Numbered from the stretch's first letter, positions 9,037-18,428 are shown. The stretch: DNA of 64,000 nt from Alphaproteobacteria bacterium (GCA_016125405.1 WGLW01000008.1:62001-126000); one strand, 5' to 3'. Numbers and translations are program-made. The notes: generated by a model from the sequence alone, not told the origin.

Positions 9037-9076
9037 GGGTCCCGGCGGCCTTCCGGTCGCCGGGACCTTGCGTTTT
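9037..9076 (+). terminator. intrinsic terminator after acyl-CoA dehydrogenase
   Basis: GGTCCCGGCGGCC (9038-9050) and GGTCGCCGGGACC (9055-9067) form a 13-bp stem with one G-T pair and the loop TTCC. TTGCGTTTT follows. This is the clearest rho-independent terminator in the window and ends the acyl-CoA dehydrogenase transcript, so the MaoC gene 200 bp on probably has its own promoter. Confidence 0.8.
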
Positions 9077-9261
9077 CAGCCGCCGAATCGCGGCGAATCG
9101 CCTGCATGACGGGCGCGATCCGTCCGCCCAAGGGGCTCGGCAGGCGCCGCTTATGTGCTAGTGGGGCGATGTGCGGCCAAATAGTTGGTGATGGGGCGAG
9201 CCATTTATTCTAATGGTCCGCGGACTCGCCGCAGATTCTGTGGCTGGTGGAAGGACCAGAG

Positions 9262-9690
9262 ATGAAGACCGGCAAGACGTTCGCTGAACTCGCGGTGGGG
9301 ATGACCTACTCGATCTCCAACACGGTGACCGAGCAGGACGTGGTCGACTTTGCCCGCGTTTCCGGCGACCATAACCCGATCCACCTCGACGAGGAGTACG
9401 CCAAGACCACCGTGTTCGGCACGCGCGTGGCGCACGGCGCGCTCACGGCGTCTTACGTGTCGGCCATCCTTGGCAACAATCTCCCGGGTCCCGGCGCGAT
9501 CTTCACCGACATGTCGATGACGTTCAAACGGCCGGTGAAGATCGGCGACACGGTGACCGCGACGGCCGAAGTGATCGAGTTGATCGAACGCGGCTATCGC
9601 GTGATCCTTTCCGTGAAATGCGAAGTGGACGGGAAGCTCGTCATGAAGGGCGAAGCCAAGGTGACTGTCCCAAGCGGCAAGCCGGCATAG
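9262..9690 (+). CDS. MaoC family (R)-specific enoyl-CoA hydratase
   Basis: A 142-residue single hot-dog protein. The hydratase catalytic motif is present as SGDHNPIHLDEEYAKTTVFG, with the Asp and His spaced as in (R)-enoyl-CoA hydratases such as PhaJ, and AHGALTASYVSAILG follows. It would hydrate trans-2-enoyl-CoA to (R)-3-hydroxyacyl-CoA in the cytosol, feeding polyhydroxyalkanoate or running a variant beta-oxidation. The ATG at 9262 is preferred because GAAGGA lies just upstream; a GTG five codons earlier is also in frame. No PHA synthase is in the window, so the pathway stays open. Confidence 0.9.
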   Translation: MKTGKTFAELAVGMTYSISNTVTEQDVVDFARVSGDHNPIHLDEEYAKTTVFGTRVAHGALTASYVSAILGNNLPGPGAIFTDMSMTFKRPVKIGDTVTATAEVIELIERGYRVILSVKCEVDGKLVMKGEAKVTVPSGKPA

Positions 9691-9700
9691 CGGCAGGCGC

Positions 9701-10648
9701 ATGCGCGTATTCGACGCCAGCACGACGCTGCCTGCGAATGGGAAGTCGGCCGCGATTGCGCTGGGAAACTTCGACGGCCTGCACGCAGGCCACCGCGCGG
9801 TGATCGCAGATGCGCAGCAGGCCGCGAGACAGGCTGGCGCGCCGGTGGGGGTGGCGACGTTCGAGCCTGCGCCACGGCGATACTTCCAGCCGTCTGCCCC
9901 GCCATTCCGCCTGATGACGCCGCGCCGCCGGGAGCTGGAGCTGGCCGCGATCGGCGTCGATGTCTGCTACCTCCTTGCGTTCGACGCCGGCATGGCCGCG
10001 ATGACAGACCGCGAATTCGCCAGCGGCGTTCTCAAGGACCGTCTTGATACGCGCGCCGTAAGCGTCGGCTTCGACTTCCGCTTCGGCCACAACCGCGTTG
10101 GCGACGCGGCGGGGCTGGTCAGGCTGGGCAAGGAGTTTGGCTTCGAGGGGCGGATCGTTCCTGAAGTCTCTCTCGATGGTGAGAAAGCCTCGTCCACGGC
10201 CATCCGCGAAATGATCCAGCGCGGAGACATGGCGGAAGCCGGCGCGGCGCTGGGCGGATACTGGATCACCGACGCGATCGTCGAGCATGGAGAGAAGCGC
10301 GGCCGCACGCTGGGCTTCCCTACGGCGAACCTGCACCTCGGCGAAATCGTCCACCCGGCGCATGGCGTTTATTCCGTCTGGGCGCGGACGGAGGAAGAGA
10401 CCCTCTGGCGGCCAGGCGTCGCGAGTTTTGGCAGAACTCCGACCACCGGCTTGCGCGACCCGCTTCTGGAAGTGGTGATTTTCGACTGGTCCGGCGATCT
10501 CTACGACCGCCGGCTCCATGTCGCGTTCGCGAAATTCCTGCGGCCAGAGGTGAAATTCCCCGATATCGACGCGCTCGTCTCCCAGATGAACCAGGACGCG
10601 GCGGCCGCGCGGGCTGTGCTGTCTGGCTTGCCGCGCCCGCGCAACTGA
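9701..10648 (+). CDS. ribF: bifunctional riboflavin kinase / FAD synthetase
   Basis: A 315-residue enzyme that phosphorylates riboflavin to FMN and adenylates FMN to FAD. The N-terminal nucleotidyltransferase half begins AIALGNFDGLHAGHRAVI, the expected GNFDGxHxGH motif, and SSTAIREMIQRGDM marks its end. The C-terminal kinase half has RGRTLGFPTANLHL and then HGVYSVWA, the substrate-binding loop. Length matches the family. It begins only 11 bp after the MaoC gene and probably shares its transcript. Confidence 0.96.
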   Translation: MRVFDASTTLPANGKSAAIALGNFDGLHAGHRAVIADAQQAARQAGAPVGVATFEPAPRRYFQPSAPPFRLMTPRRRELELAAIGVDVCYLLAFDAGMAAMTDREFASGVLKDRLDTRAVSVGFDFRFGHNRVGDAAGLVRLGKEFGFEGRIVPEVSLDGEKASSTAIREMIQRGDMAEAGAALGGYWITDAIVEHGEKRGRTLGFPTANLHLGEIVHPAHGVYSVWARTEEETLWRPGVASFGRTPTTGLRDPLLEVVIFDWSGDLYDRRLHVAFAKFLRPEVKFPDIDALVSQMNQDAAAARAVLSGLPRPRN

Positions 10649-10699
10649 TCTTCACTGCCATACCTTGTCCCGGCGCGATGGCGTCACCGGAGCGACTTC

Positions 10700-11236
10700 A
10701 TGAAGCCCACCCATCTGCTCGTCACGGCAATGGCGGCGTGCTGGTTCGCCGGCGCAGCGGCGCTGGCGGCGCCTCCCGCAACTCCGCCGTCCAGCACGGC
10801 GCCGGCGGCTGCGGGCGGGCTGATCGATCATTACGATGAAGCGGCGATCCGCGAGATGGTCGCCCAGATGGGGCACAAGGTGGTCCGTACGGCCGACCAG
10901 GGCGACGACCGGCCATTCCTCGTCATGGAGACCAAGACCGGCGAGCTGGTCGCGGCGCTTGCGACGGCCTGCCATGGCGACGGCCCGAAGCGCCTTTGCC
11001 AGGGCATCCAGCTGATCGTCGACATGGTCCCGCCGGAGGACGCCAACGCCGAGGGGCTGGTCGAGGAATTCAACGGCACCTACGCCGCCGCGAAGTTCTT
11101 CTATGTCGACGGCAAGGTGCGCCTCAGCCGCTACATCATTCTCGACGACGGAATCACCCGCAAGAACTTTCAGGCGAATGTCGACGTGATGGTCGAAATC
11201 GCCGACCTGGTGAAGAAAGAGATGACCAGCGGATAG
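10700..11236 (+). CDS. secreted YbjN-domain protein
   Basis: A 178-residue protein with an N-terminal Sec signal (hydrophobic AMAACWFAGAAALAAP, probable cleavage near residue 24), a Pro/Ala/Ser-rich linker to about residue 40, and a YbjN-like domain. The domain shows GHKVVRTADQGDDRPFLVM and later FNGTYAAAKFFYVDGKVRLS, which resemble the alpha-beta sandwich family related to type III secretion chaperones. YbjN influences motility and stress responses in E. coli, but this exported form need not share that role. A small GGGGCC/GGCCCC hairpin overlaps its stop codon. Confidence 0.78.
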   Translation: MKPTHLLVTAMAACWFAGAAALAAPPATPPSSTAPAAAGGLIDHYDEAAIREMVAQMGHKVVRTADQGDDRPFLVMETKTGELVAALATACHGDGPKRLCQGIQLIVDMVPPEDANAEGLVEEFNGTYAAAKFFYVDGKVRLSRYIILDDGITRKNFQANVDVMVEIADLVKKEMTSG

Positions 11237-11333
11237 GGGCCGCCCAGGCCCCCTGAAACGGCCTCTTGGCGAATGGGTTGCGCCGCTGGTATGAGCACTG
11301 CGTGACTCGGCAGGCGATCCTTCGAATTATGGG

Positions 11334-11366
11334 CCCGGCGCGCGCGTGATGACGCGCGACGCCGGG
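11334..11366 (+). repeat. strong hairpin upstream of ileS
   Basis: CCCGGCGCGCGCGT and ACGCGCG-A-CGCCGGG pair over 14 bp with a single bulged A and the loop GATG. It lies 64 bp before the ileS start and about 100 bp after the YbjN gene. No T run follows, so it is not an ordinary intrinsic terminator. It may be an mRNA-stability element or a leader structure. Confidence 0.6.
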
Positions 11367-11429
11367 AAAGTCGTATCCGCCCAAGGCCATAACCCCTGAA
11401 ACGACGCCCAGACCTCCGAGCGAAACCCC

Positions 11430-14348
11430 ATGAGCAAAGACAAGCCCGAAAAAGACCGGCCTGAAGCAGCCAATCCTTACAAGGACACGCTGTTCCTGCC
11501 GAAGACCGATTTCCCCATGCGGGGCGGCCTCCCCCAGCAGGAGCCCGTGCGCCTCGCCCGCTGGGAGAAAGAAAAACTTTACGAACAACTCCGCGCGCAA
11601 TCGAAGGGCCGCAAGGCCTTCATGCTGCACGACGGTCCGCCCTATGCGAACGGCCACATCCACATCGGCACGGGGATGAACAAGATCCTCAAGGACTTCG
11701 TGGTCCGCACCCACCAGATGATGGGCTTCGACGCCAACTACGTCCCCGGCTGGGACTGCCACGGCCTGCCCATCGAGTGGAAGGTCGAAGAGGATTTCCG
11801 CGCCAACAACAAGCAGAAGCGCGATGTCCCCACCGCCGAGTTCCGTAAGGCCTGCCGCGACTACGCCCAGCACTGGATCGACGTGCAGCGCAGCGAGTTC
11901 AAGCGCCTCGGCGTCGTCGGCGACTGGAACGATCCCTACCTGACGATGGCCTATTCCTCGGAAGCGGCCACCGTTCGCGAATTCCTCAAGGTGGCGATGT
12001 CGGGCCAGCTCAAGCGTGGCGCCAAGCCGGTGATGTGGTCGCCGGTCGAACAGACCGCGCTGGCTGAAGCCGAGATCGAATACGAGGACAAGAAGGCAAC
12101 GACGATCTGGGTGAAGTTTCCTGTCGTCAGCGGCCCGAACGAACTGGTCGGCGTGCCTGTCGTCATCTGGACCACCACGCCCTGGACGATCCCCGCCAAC
12201 CGCGCGATTTCGTTCAACCCCGAGATCGAGTACGGGCTCTATGAATGCTCGGCGCTTGAAGAGGGTCTTGCGTTCGAGCCCTGGATCAAGCCGGGCGACA
12301 AAATCATCCTCGCCGACAAGCTGAGCGAAAGCGTGATGAAGGCCGCGAAGGCGGCCTCATGGAAGCGGCTCTCCGCCGTCGATCCCGCCGGTCTCGTTTG
12401 CGCCCATCCGCTGCGCGACGCGGGCCTCGGCGGTTACGCCTTCGACGTCCCGTTGCTCGCGGGCGATCATGTCTCCGACGACACCGGCACGGGATTCGTT
12501 CACACCGCGCCCGGCCATGGCGAGGACGATTACAACGTCTGGATCGCCAGCGGCCACAAGAACACCGACATCCCCGACACGGTCGACGCCTTCGGCCGCT
12601 ACACCAAGGAATGCCCCGGCTTCGATGGCCTCGAGATCATTCGCCTCGAGGGCAAGAAGCGCGGCGAGGACGGGCCCGCCAACAAGGCAGTGATCGAGAA
12701 GCTGGTCGAGGCGGGCAACCTCTTGGCGCGCGGCCAGACGGTTGTGCGCGACGCCATCTCGTGGCGCTCCAAGGCGCCGGTCATCCGGCGGGCGACGCCG
12801 CAATGGTTCATCGCCATGGATGTGCCCCTGAAGGATGGCCGCACGCTGCGCGAAACGGCGTTGGCCGCCATCGACCAGACCAGCTTTACGCCGGAGCGCG
12901 GCCGCGACCGCCTTCGCTCCATGGTCGAGGACCGGCCCGACTGGCTGATCTCGCGCCAGCGCGCCTGGGGCGTGCCGCTCACCCTGTTCGTCAACAAGGA
13001 GACCGGCGAGATCCTGAAGGACGACGCCGTCAACGCGCGCATCGCTGCTGCAGTCGAGCAGGGCGGGGCGGATGCCTGGTTCGGCGCCGAAGCGGCGACC
13101 TTCCTTGGCAATGGTCACGACGCGGCGAAGTACGAGAAGATCAACGACATCCTCGATGTCTGGTTCGACAGCGGCACAACGCACGCCTTCACGCTGGAAG
13201 ATCGCAAGCTGAAATGGCCGGCGGACCTCTATCTCGAAGGGTCCGACCAGCACCGCGGCTGGTTCCAGTCCTCGCTGCTGGAAAGCTGCGCGACGCGCGG
13301 CCGGGCGCCCTACGACGCGATCCTTACCCACGGCTTCGTCGTGGCGCAGGATGGCCGCAAGATGTCGAAGTCGCTCGGCAACACGATCGCGCCGCAGGAA
13401 GTCTGCGACAAGTACGGCGCCGATATCCTGCGTATCTGGGTGGCCTCGTCGGACTTCACCGACGATCCTTCCTTTGGGCCGGACATCATCACGGCCAACG
13501 TCGAAACCTATCGCAAGCTGCGTAACACGATGCGCTATCTGCTCGGCGCACTTGAAGGTTTTGATGACAAGGAGCGTGTGACGCGCGACCAGATGCCGGG
13601 GCTGGAGCGCTGGGTGCTGCATCGTCTTGCAGAACTCGATGTTCTGGTGCGCGACGCTTTCACGACCTACGACTTCAAGGCTGCGTTCCACGCGCTGCTG
13701 AACTTCTGCACCATCGATCTTTCGGCGGTCTATTTCGACATCCGCAAGGACAGCCTCTATTGCGACGCGCCGTCCTCGCTGCGCCGCCGCGCCTGCCGCA
13801 CGGTGATGGACGAAATCTTCAAGCGGCTGGCCATCTGGTTTGCGCCGGTGATGGTGTTCACCTGCGAGGAAGCCTGGGAGTTCCGTTATCCGGGCGCGTC
13901 GACCGTGCATCTGGAAGTCTTCCCGGAGACCGGCGCCGACTGGCTGGACAAACCGCTGGCCGAAAAGTGGGCCGGTATCTTCGCCGTTCGCAGTGCGGTG
14001 ACCGGAGCGCTTGAGGTCGAGCGTCGTGAAAAACGGATCGGCTCTTCTCTTGAAGCCGTGGTCGAGGTCACGGTTGCGGATCCGGAGATGCTTGCGGCCT
14101 TCGCTGGCGAGAATGCGGCGGACCTCTTCATCACCTCGGGCGCCGAACTCAAGGCGGGGGCGGTTGCAGACGATCAAGTCGCCACAGTCGTCTCCACGCG
14201 CGCGCCGGGCGTCAAATGCGCCCGCTCCTGGAAATACTTCGATCCCGCGACAGCGGACCCGGACTTCCCGGACATCACGCCCCGAGACGCGGATGCCGTT
14301 CGCGAGTATCGTGGCCTCGCTCCGCGGCAAGGCAAGGGAAGCGCGTGA
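11430..14348 (+). CDS. ileS: isoleucyl-tRNA synthetase
   Basis: A 972-residue class I aminoacyl-tRNA synthetase that charges tRNA-Ile. The HIGH motif appears as GHIHIGTG near residue 75, and GWDCHGLPIEWKVE follows near 107. The inserted editing domain includes the WTTTPWTIPANRAI stretch near residue 250, and the KMSKS loop is KMSKSLGNTI near 644. The anticodon-binding C-terminal helical domain is complete. The stop codon overlaps the lspA start (TGATG), a coupling of ileS and lspA that is common in proteobacteria. No T-box leader is visible. Confidence 0.98.
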   Translation: MSKDKPEKDRPEAANPYKDTLFLPKTDFPMRGGLPQQEPVRLARWEKEKLYEQLRAQSKGRKAFMLHDGPPYANGHIHIGTGMNKILKDFVVRTHQMMGFDANYVPGWDCHGLPIEWKVEEDFRANNKQKRDVPTAEFRKACRDYAQHWIDVQRSEFKRLGVVGDWNDPYLTMAYSSEAATVREFLKVAMSGQLKRGAKPVMWSPVEQTALAEAEIEYEDKKATTIWVKFPVVSGPNELVGVPVVIWTTTPWTIPANRAISFNPEIEYGLYECSALEEGLAFEPWIKPGDKIILADKLSESVMKAAKAASWKRLSAVDPAGLVCAHPLRDAGLGGYAFDVPLLAGDHVSDDTGTGFVHTAPGHGEDDYNVWIASGHKNTDIPDTVDAFGRYTKECPGFDGLEIIRLEGKKRGEDGPANKAVIEKLVEAGNLLARGQTVVRDAISWRSKAPVIRRATPQWFIAMDVPLKDGRTLRETALAAIDQTSFTPERGRDRLRSMVEDRPDWLISRQRAWGVPLTLFVNKETGEILKDDAVNARIAAAVEQGGADAWFGAEAATFLGNGHDAAKYEKINDILDVWFDSGTTHAFTLEDRKLKWPADLYLEGSDQHRGWFQSSLLESCATRGRAPYDAILTHGFVVAQDGRKMSKSLGNTIAPQEVCDKYGADILRIWVASSDFTDDPSFGPDIITANVETYRKLRNTMRYLLGALEGFDDKERVTRDQMPGLERWVLHRLAELDVLVRDAFTTYDFKAAFHALLNFCTIDLSAVYFDIRKDSLYCDAPSSLRRRACRTVMDEIFKRLAIWFAPVMVFTCEEAWEFRYPGASTVHLEVFPETGADWLDKPLAEKWAGIFAVRSAVTGALEVERREKRIGSSLEAVVEVTVADPEMLAAFAGENAADLFITSGAELKAGAVADDQVATVVSTRAPGVKCARSWKYFDPATADPDFPDITPRDADAVREYRGLAPRQGKGSA

Positions 14349-14884
14349 TGGAAAGCATGAACTTCCTGCCCCGGGACAAGGTTACACGGGAATGGCGCTG
14401 GGGTCTGCCTCTGGTCGCCGGCATCATCGTGCTGGACCAGATCGCCAAGGCGATTGTCCTGACGACGCCGGCCTTCAACGCGCAGACCTGTCTCGCCGGC
14501 AATGTCGCCTGTGGCCAGATCCCGTTGCTGGGGTTCTTCAACCTCACCATGACCTGGAATCACGGCGTCAGCTTCGGCGCCCTTCAGGCCGAAGGCCTGG
14601 CCCGCTGGGGGCTTTTTGGTCTCACCAGCCTTATTGCTGTCGGATTCACGGTGTGGCTTCTCCGGGCCGAACGCTGGATGACCGCGCTGTCGCTGTCCCT
14701 GGTGATCGGCGGCGCCGTCGGCAATCTGGTGGACCGGGCCCGGTTCGGCGCCGTAGTGGACTTTCTGGACTTCTCGGGGCTGTATTTCCCGTGGATTTTC
14801 AATGTCGCAGATGCGTCAATTACGGTAGGAGCAGCCTTCCTGCTGCTGGATCAATTGCTGGCGGGCCGAAAGCCGCGCAGCTAA
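14348..14884 (+). CDS. lspA: lipoprotein signal peptidase II
   Basis: A 178-residue inner-membrane aspartic peptidase that removes signal peptides from diacylglyceryl-modified prolipoproteins. Four transmembrane helices are apparent. The two catalytic aspartates lie in GGAVGNLVDRARFGAVVDF and FNVADASITVG near residues 125 and 153, and the early VLDQIAKAIV motif is also typical. The start overlaps the ileS stop by one base; a longer in-frame start at 14216 lies inside ileS and is rejected. Several lipoprotein substrates are encoded in this window, including the gene immediately downstream. Confidence 0.97.
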   Translation: MESMNFLPRDKVTREWRWGLPLVAGIIVLDQIAKAIVLTTPAFNAQTCLAGNVACGQIPLLGFFNLTMTWNHGVSFGALQAEGLARWGLFGLTSLIAVGFTVWLLRAERWMTALSLSLVIGGAVGNLVDRARFGAVVDFLDFSGLYFPWIFNVADASITVGAAFLLLDQLLAGRKPRS

Positions 14885-14936
14885 ACTCGGCGGGCCATAC
14901 GTTCCGGGGACGCCCACCCCAGAGGAGACCAAAGTC

Positions 14937-15455
14937 GTGAAGCGTATCCAAGCCGCCATCCTCGCCTCGGCCTCGCTGGCCGCCCTCGGAGGATGCTCCT
15001 CGCTGATGGGAACAGGCACGCCGGACGAATTCCGCGTCGTTCGCAAGGCCCCGCTGACCATTCCGCCGGACTACAACCTGCATCCGCCCAAGCCGGGCGA
15101 AAGCCGTCCGCAGGAACTGGAGCCGGACGCCCAGGCCCGCGTCGCGCTGTTCGGCCAGGATTTCGGCAAGAACGCCAGCGAGGGTGAAAAGCTTCTGGTC
15201 AAGCAGGCGGGCGGCGACACGGTCGACCGCACGGTCCGCTCCGAAGTCGACTACGACAGCGCGCAGATCTTGCGGAAGTCGAACAGCTTCGCGGATGAAA
15301 TCCTGAATTTCGGCCGCAAACCGTCGGCCGCCGTCGTCGATCCCGCCACCGAGGCTGCGCGCCTGAAGACGGAAGAAGCGGACAATGCGGATCTGACGGG
15401 CGACCAGCCGGTCATCATCAAGCGCAAGAGCAGCGGCAAGCTTCCCGGGCTCTAG
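14937..15455 (+). CDS. DUF3035 lipoprotein
   Basis: A 172-residue protein with a lipoprotein signal: KR near the start, hydrophobic segment to SLAALGGC, lipidated cysteine near residue 19. The mature segment FRVVRKAPLTIPPDYNLHPP is the hallmark of DUF3035, a lipoprotein family largely confined to alphaproteobacteria whose function is not established. The start is GTG at 14937 with AGAGGAGA upstream. It follows ileS-lspA by 52 bp and precedes two M16 peptidases, an order that recurs in alphaproteobacteria and suggests an envelope role. Confidence 0.87.
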   Translation: MKRIQAAILASASLAALGGCSSLMGTGTPDEFRVVRKAPLTIPPDYNLHPPKPGESRPQELEPDAQARVALFGQDFGKNASEGEKLLVKQAGGDTVDRTVRSEVDYDSAQILRKSNSFADEILNFGRKPSAAVVDPATEAARLKTEEADNADLTGDQPVIIKRKSSGKLPGL

Positions 15456-15596
15456 GCCGCGGCGCTGAACCGTTGTGCGGCGCACAAGATGCGCTCTCGC
15501 GCCTGATTCAATTGCAATTCACGGGTCGCATTTCGTTGCGATCCGGGCATGATTGGAATCGGCGCCGACGGTGCTGGCGCCAGAGGAGGACAGGCG

Positions 15597-16976
15597 ATGA
15601 AGCTGGGCCCAATCAGCCACGGCATACGCAGCGCGCTTGCGGCCGCGGGCCTGGCCGCGTGTCTGGCCGCCGCGCTGGTTTCCGGCGCCGTCGCCCAAGC
15701 GCCGCCAGCCTCGCAGCAGGCCGAATGGTCGCCTGAAACCTTCGAACTTTCCAACGGCATGCAGGTTGTCGTCCTGCCGGACCACCGCGCGCCGGTGGTT
15801 ACGCACATGATCTGGTACAAGGTCGGTTCGGCCGACGAGGTGAAGGGCAAGTCCGGGCTGGCGCACTTCCTCGAACACCTGATGTTCAAGGCCACTGACA
15901 AGATCCCGGCCGGGGAATACTCGAAAATCGTCGCCCGCAACGGCGGCCAGGACAACGCCCAGACCAGCCTCGACTACACGACCTACTACTTCCGCGTCGC
16001 CAAGGACCGTCTGCCGCAGATGATGGAGATGGAGGCGGACCGCATGGTGCACCTGAAGCTCGGCGAGAACGAAGTCGCCTCCGAGCTGAAAGTCGTCATG
16101 GAAGAGCGCCGCCAGAACGTCGAAAGCGAGCCGGGCTCGCTGTTGCAGGAAAAAGTCTCGGCCGCACTCTACGACGGAAACCCCTACGGGATTCCGGTCA
16201 TTGGTCACATGAACGAGGTTGCGAAACTCACCCGCGCCGATGCGGTGAAGTGGTACGACACCTGGTACGGCCCGGAGAACGCCATCCTCGTTGTGGCGGG
16301 AGACATCACCGCCGCCGAACTGAAGCCGCTGGCGGAAAAGATCTACGGATCGATCAAGCCGAAGGGCAATCTGAAAGTCCGCTCCCGCCCGCCGGTCAAG
16401 CCGCTGACGGCCTCAACCGAGGTCTCGCTGGCCGATCCGAAAGTCCGCCAGCCTGACTGGAGCCGCCACTGGCTCGGCGTCGCCGAAGGCGATCCCCAGG
16501 AAGAGGCGCTGGAGGTCGGCCTGCAGGTGCTCGGCGGCGGACGCACCAGCCGGCTCAACCGTGAGCTGGTCGAGAACCAGAAGATCGCCGTGGCGGCGTA
16601 TGCCGGCATGGACACGCAGCTCGGCCGCGGCACCATCACGGTCGGCGCATCTCCCGCGCCCGGCCACAAGCTCGACGAGATGAAGCCGGCCGTCGAAGCC
16701 GTGGTGACGAAGTTCCTTCAGGAAGGTCCCAACAGCAAGGAACTGGAGCGGGCCAAGTCCAACATCGCCGCGTCCGCCATCTTCGCGCGCGACAGCCAGG
16801 TGGCGATGGCGAACTGGTACGGCTCGCTGCTGGTCATCGGCCAGAGCGTCGACCGTATCGAGCACTGGGACGATCGCATCCGCGCGGTCACGGCGGATCA
16901 GGTGAAGGCGGCGATGAACGCCTACATGAAATCGCCCCACGTCGATGCCGAGCTGATGCAGGGAGGCGAACAATGA
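15597..16976 (+). CDS. M16 family zinc peptidase, catalytic subunit, exported
   Basis: A 459-residue periplasmic protease. A Sec signal covers residues 1 to about 37. The inverted zinc motif HxxEH is present as GLAHFLEHLMF (His 89, Glu 92, His 93), and the third ligand is expected among the glutamates of ENEVASELKVVMEERRQ. The C-terminal half carries the second M16 domain with an ARxxx-type segment. The ATG at 15597 is chosen because AGAGGAGGA lies directly upstream. The next gene, overlapping by 4 nt, encodes an M16 homologue without the zinc motif, so the pair probably forms a heterodimer like characterised M16B pairs. Confidence 0.93.
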   Translation: MKLGPISHGIRSALAAAGLAACLAAALVSGAVAQAPPASQQAEWSPETFELSNGMQVVVLPDHRAPVVTHMIWYKVGSADEVKGKSGLAHFLEHLMFKATDKIPAGEYSKIVARNGGQDNAQTSLDYTTYYFRVAKDRLPQMMEMEADRMVHLKLGENEVASELKVVMEERRQNVESEPGSLLQEKVSAALYDGNPYGIPVIGHMNEVAKLTRADAVKWYDTWYGPENAILVVAGDITAAELKPLAEKIYGSIKPKGNLKVRSRPPVKPLTASTEVSLADPKVRQPDWSRHWLGVAEGDPQEEALEVGLQVLGGGRTSRLNRELVENQKIAVAAYAGMDTQLGRGTITVGASPAPGHKLDEMKPAVEAVVTKFLQEGPNSKELERAKSNIAASAIFARDSQVAMANWYGSLLVIGQSVDRIEHWDDRIRAVTADQVKAAMNAYMKSPHVDAELMQGGEQ

Positions 16977-18349
16977 TGCGCGCGCTGGTTCTCGCTTCTC
17001 TCGCGCTTGCGCTGGCGTCCTGTGCGCCGAAGACGGAAGACAAGGCCGCGCCCGCGACCGCCCAGGCCATCTCGGAGACCGCGGCGCCGAGCGAGGGCAA
17101 GGACACCTCGGCGCTCGCCAATATCCAGGTGGTCACCTCGCCGGGCGGCGTGACGGCCTGGCTGGTCACGGAAAAGTTCGTGCCCACCATCGCGCTTCAG
17201 GTCGCCTGGAAAGCCGGCTCGACCGCCGAACCGGCGGGCAAGGAAGGCGCCGCCTGGATGCTCGGCTACATGATGAACGAAGGCGCCGGCACGCTCGACA
17301 GCCAGGCCTTCGGAACGCGCATGGAAGAGCTGAACATGTCGTTCGGCTGCGAGGTCGGCGAAGACTGGACCGGCTGTTCCATGTCGACGCTCAAGGACAC
17401 CGCCTCGGACGCCTTCGAGATGGCGCGCATGGCGTTCGCCGAAACGCGCTTCGACGCCGAACCGATCGAGCGCGCCCGCCGCGAACTCAATGTCACGCTG
17501 GAGCAGGAAAAGGTCGACCCCGGCACGATGGGGATGCGGGCGCTCAACAAGATCCTTATGCCGGGGCATCCGTATGCGCGCTATCCCACGCACGACACGG
17601 TGGCGAAGATCACGCGTGACGACCTGATCAACCTGAAGAACCAGCTGATGACCAAGGACCGCCTGATCGTGACGGTGGTCGGCGACATCACGGCGGAAGA
17701 ACTCAAGCCCCAGCTAGACCGGATGTTCGGCGCCCTTCCGGCGACATCCACATTGCCGCACGTCGCCGACGTCGTGGCGCCTCCGGCGCCGCCGGAGCCG
17801 GTGGTCGTCGATCTGCCGATCCCGCAGACGCTGGTGTTGTTCTCCGGGCCGGGCTTCCAGCGCAAGGATCCGGACTTCTATACGGCCTATGTGCTGAACT
17901 ACATTCTCGGCGGCGGCGGGTTCTCGTCGCGCCTGATGGACGATATCCGCGAAAAGCGCGGCCTGACCTACGGCATCGGCACGGGGCTTTCGGTTCAGCA
18001 GCATCTCTGGCGCTGGACCGGCAGCGCCTCCACGAAGAATGCAAGCGCCTCGGAAGTGGTGAAACTGATCCGGGCGGATATCGCCCGCCTCGGATCGGAA
18101 GGCCCGACCGAAAAGGAAGTGGCTGACGCCAAGGCCTACATCACCGGCGCCTATCCGCTGAATTTCGATTCAAACGCAAAGATCGCCAGCAATCTCATGC
18201 AGGTGCGCGAGGACGACCTTGGCGTGAACTACATCGCCAACCGCAACGATCTGATCAACGCGGTGACGATGGACGACCTGAAGCGTGTCGCCGCGACCTA
18301 CCTGAAGGGCAATGCCTTCACCTTCGTCGAGGTCGGGCAGCCTAAGTAG
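16973..18349 (+). CDS. M16 family peptidase homologue, non-catalytic partner lipoprotein
   Basis: A 458-residue M16-fold protein with a lipoprotein signal (hydrophobic LASLALALASC, lipid cysteine near residue 17). At the position of HxxEH it has KEGAAWMLGYMMNEGAG, so the zinc ligands are absent and it should be inactive alone. It keeps the second-domain glycine-rich loop NYILGGGGFSSRLMDDIREKR and a strongly conserved RGLTYGIG motif, which in heterodimers contributes the arginine and tyrosine that bind substrate. The ATGA overlap with the catalytic subunit implies equimolar synthesis. The lipid anchor may tether the pair to a membrane. Confidence 0.92.
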   Translation: MMRALVLASLALALASCAPKTEDKAAPATAQAISETAAPSEGKDTSALANIQVVTSPGGVTAWLVTEKFVPTIALQVAWKAGSTAEPAGKEGAAWMLGYMMNEGAGTLDSQAFGTRMEELNMSFGCEVGEDWTGCSMSTLKDTASDAFEMARMAFAETRFDAEPIERARRELNVTLEQEKVDPGTMGMRALNKILMPGHPYARYPTHDTVAKITRDDLINLKNQLMTKDRLIVTVVGDITAEELKPQLDRMFGALPATSTLPHVADVVAPPAPPEPVVVDLPIPQTLVLFSGPGFQRKDPDFYTAYVLNYILGGGGFSSRLMDDIREKRGLTYGIGTGLSVQQHLWRWTGSASTKNASASEVVKLIRADIARLGSEGPTEKEVADAKAYITGAYPLNFDSNAKIASNLMQVREDDLGVNYIANRNDLINAVTMDDLKRVAATYLKGNAFTFVEVGQPK

Positions 18350-18428
18350 TCTCTTTGACCTGGTGAACTCACCGCTTTGTGGGGCTGGGGACTGCCAGCA
18401 GGCCGGTTGAAAGGCTAGGCTGCCCTTC

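Noticed and set aside
9700-10648. FMN riboswitch control of ribF
   Set aside because: ribF starts 11 bp after the MaoC gene, leaving no room for an RFN element.
11237-11429. T-box or other tRNA-sensing leader before ileS
   Set aside because: No T-box consensus or specifier loop is visible, and T-boxes are essentially a Gram-positive feature; only a plain hairpin is present.
12357-14330. 657-codon open frame on the minus strand
   Set aside because: It lies wholly opposite ileS, which has complete synthetase motifs. Long antisense frames are expected in GC-rich genes, and the translation is rich in Arg, Ala and Gly without family motifs.
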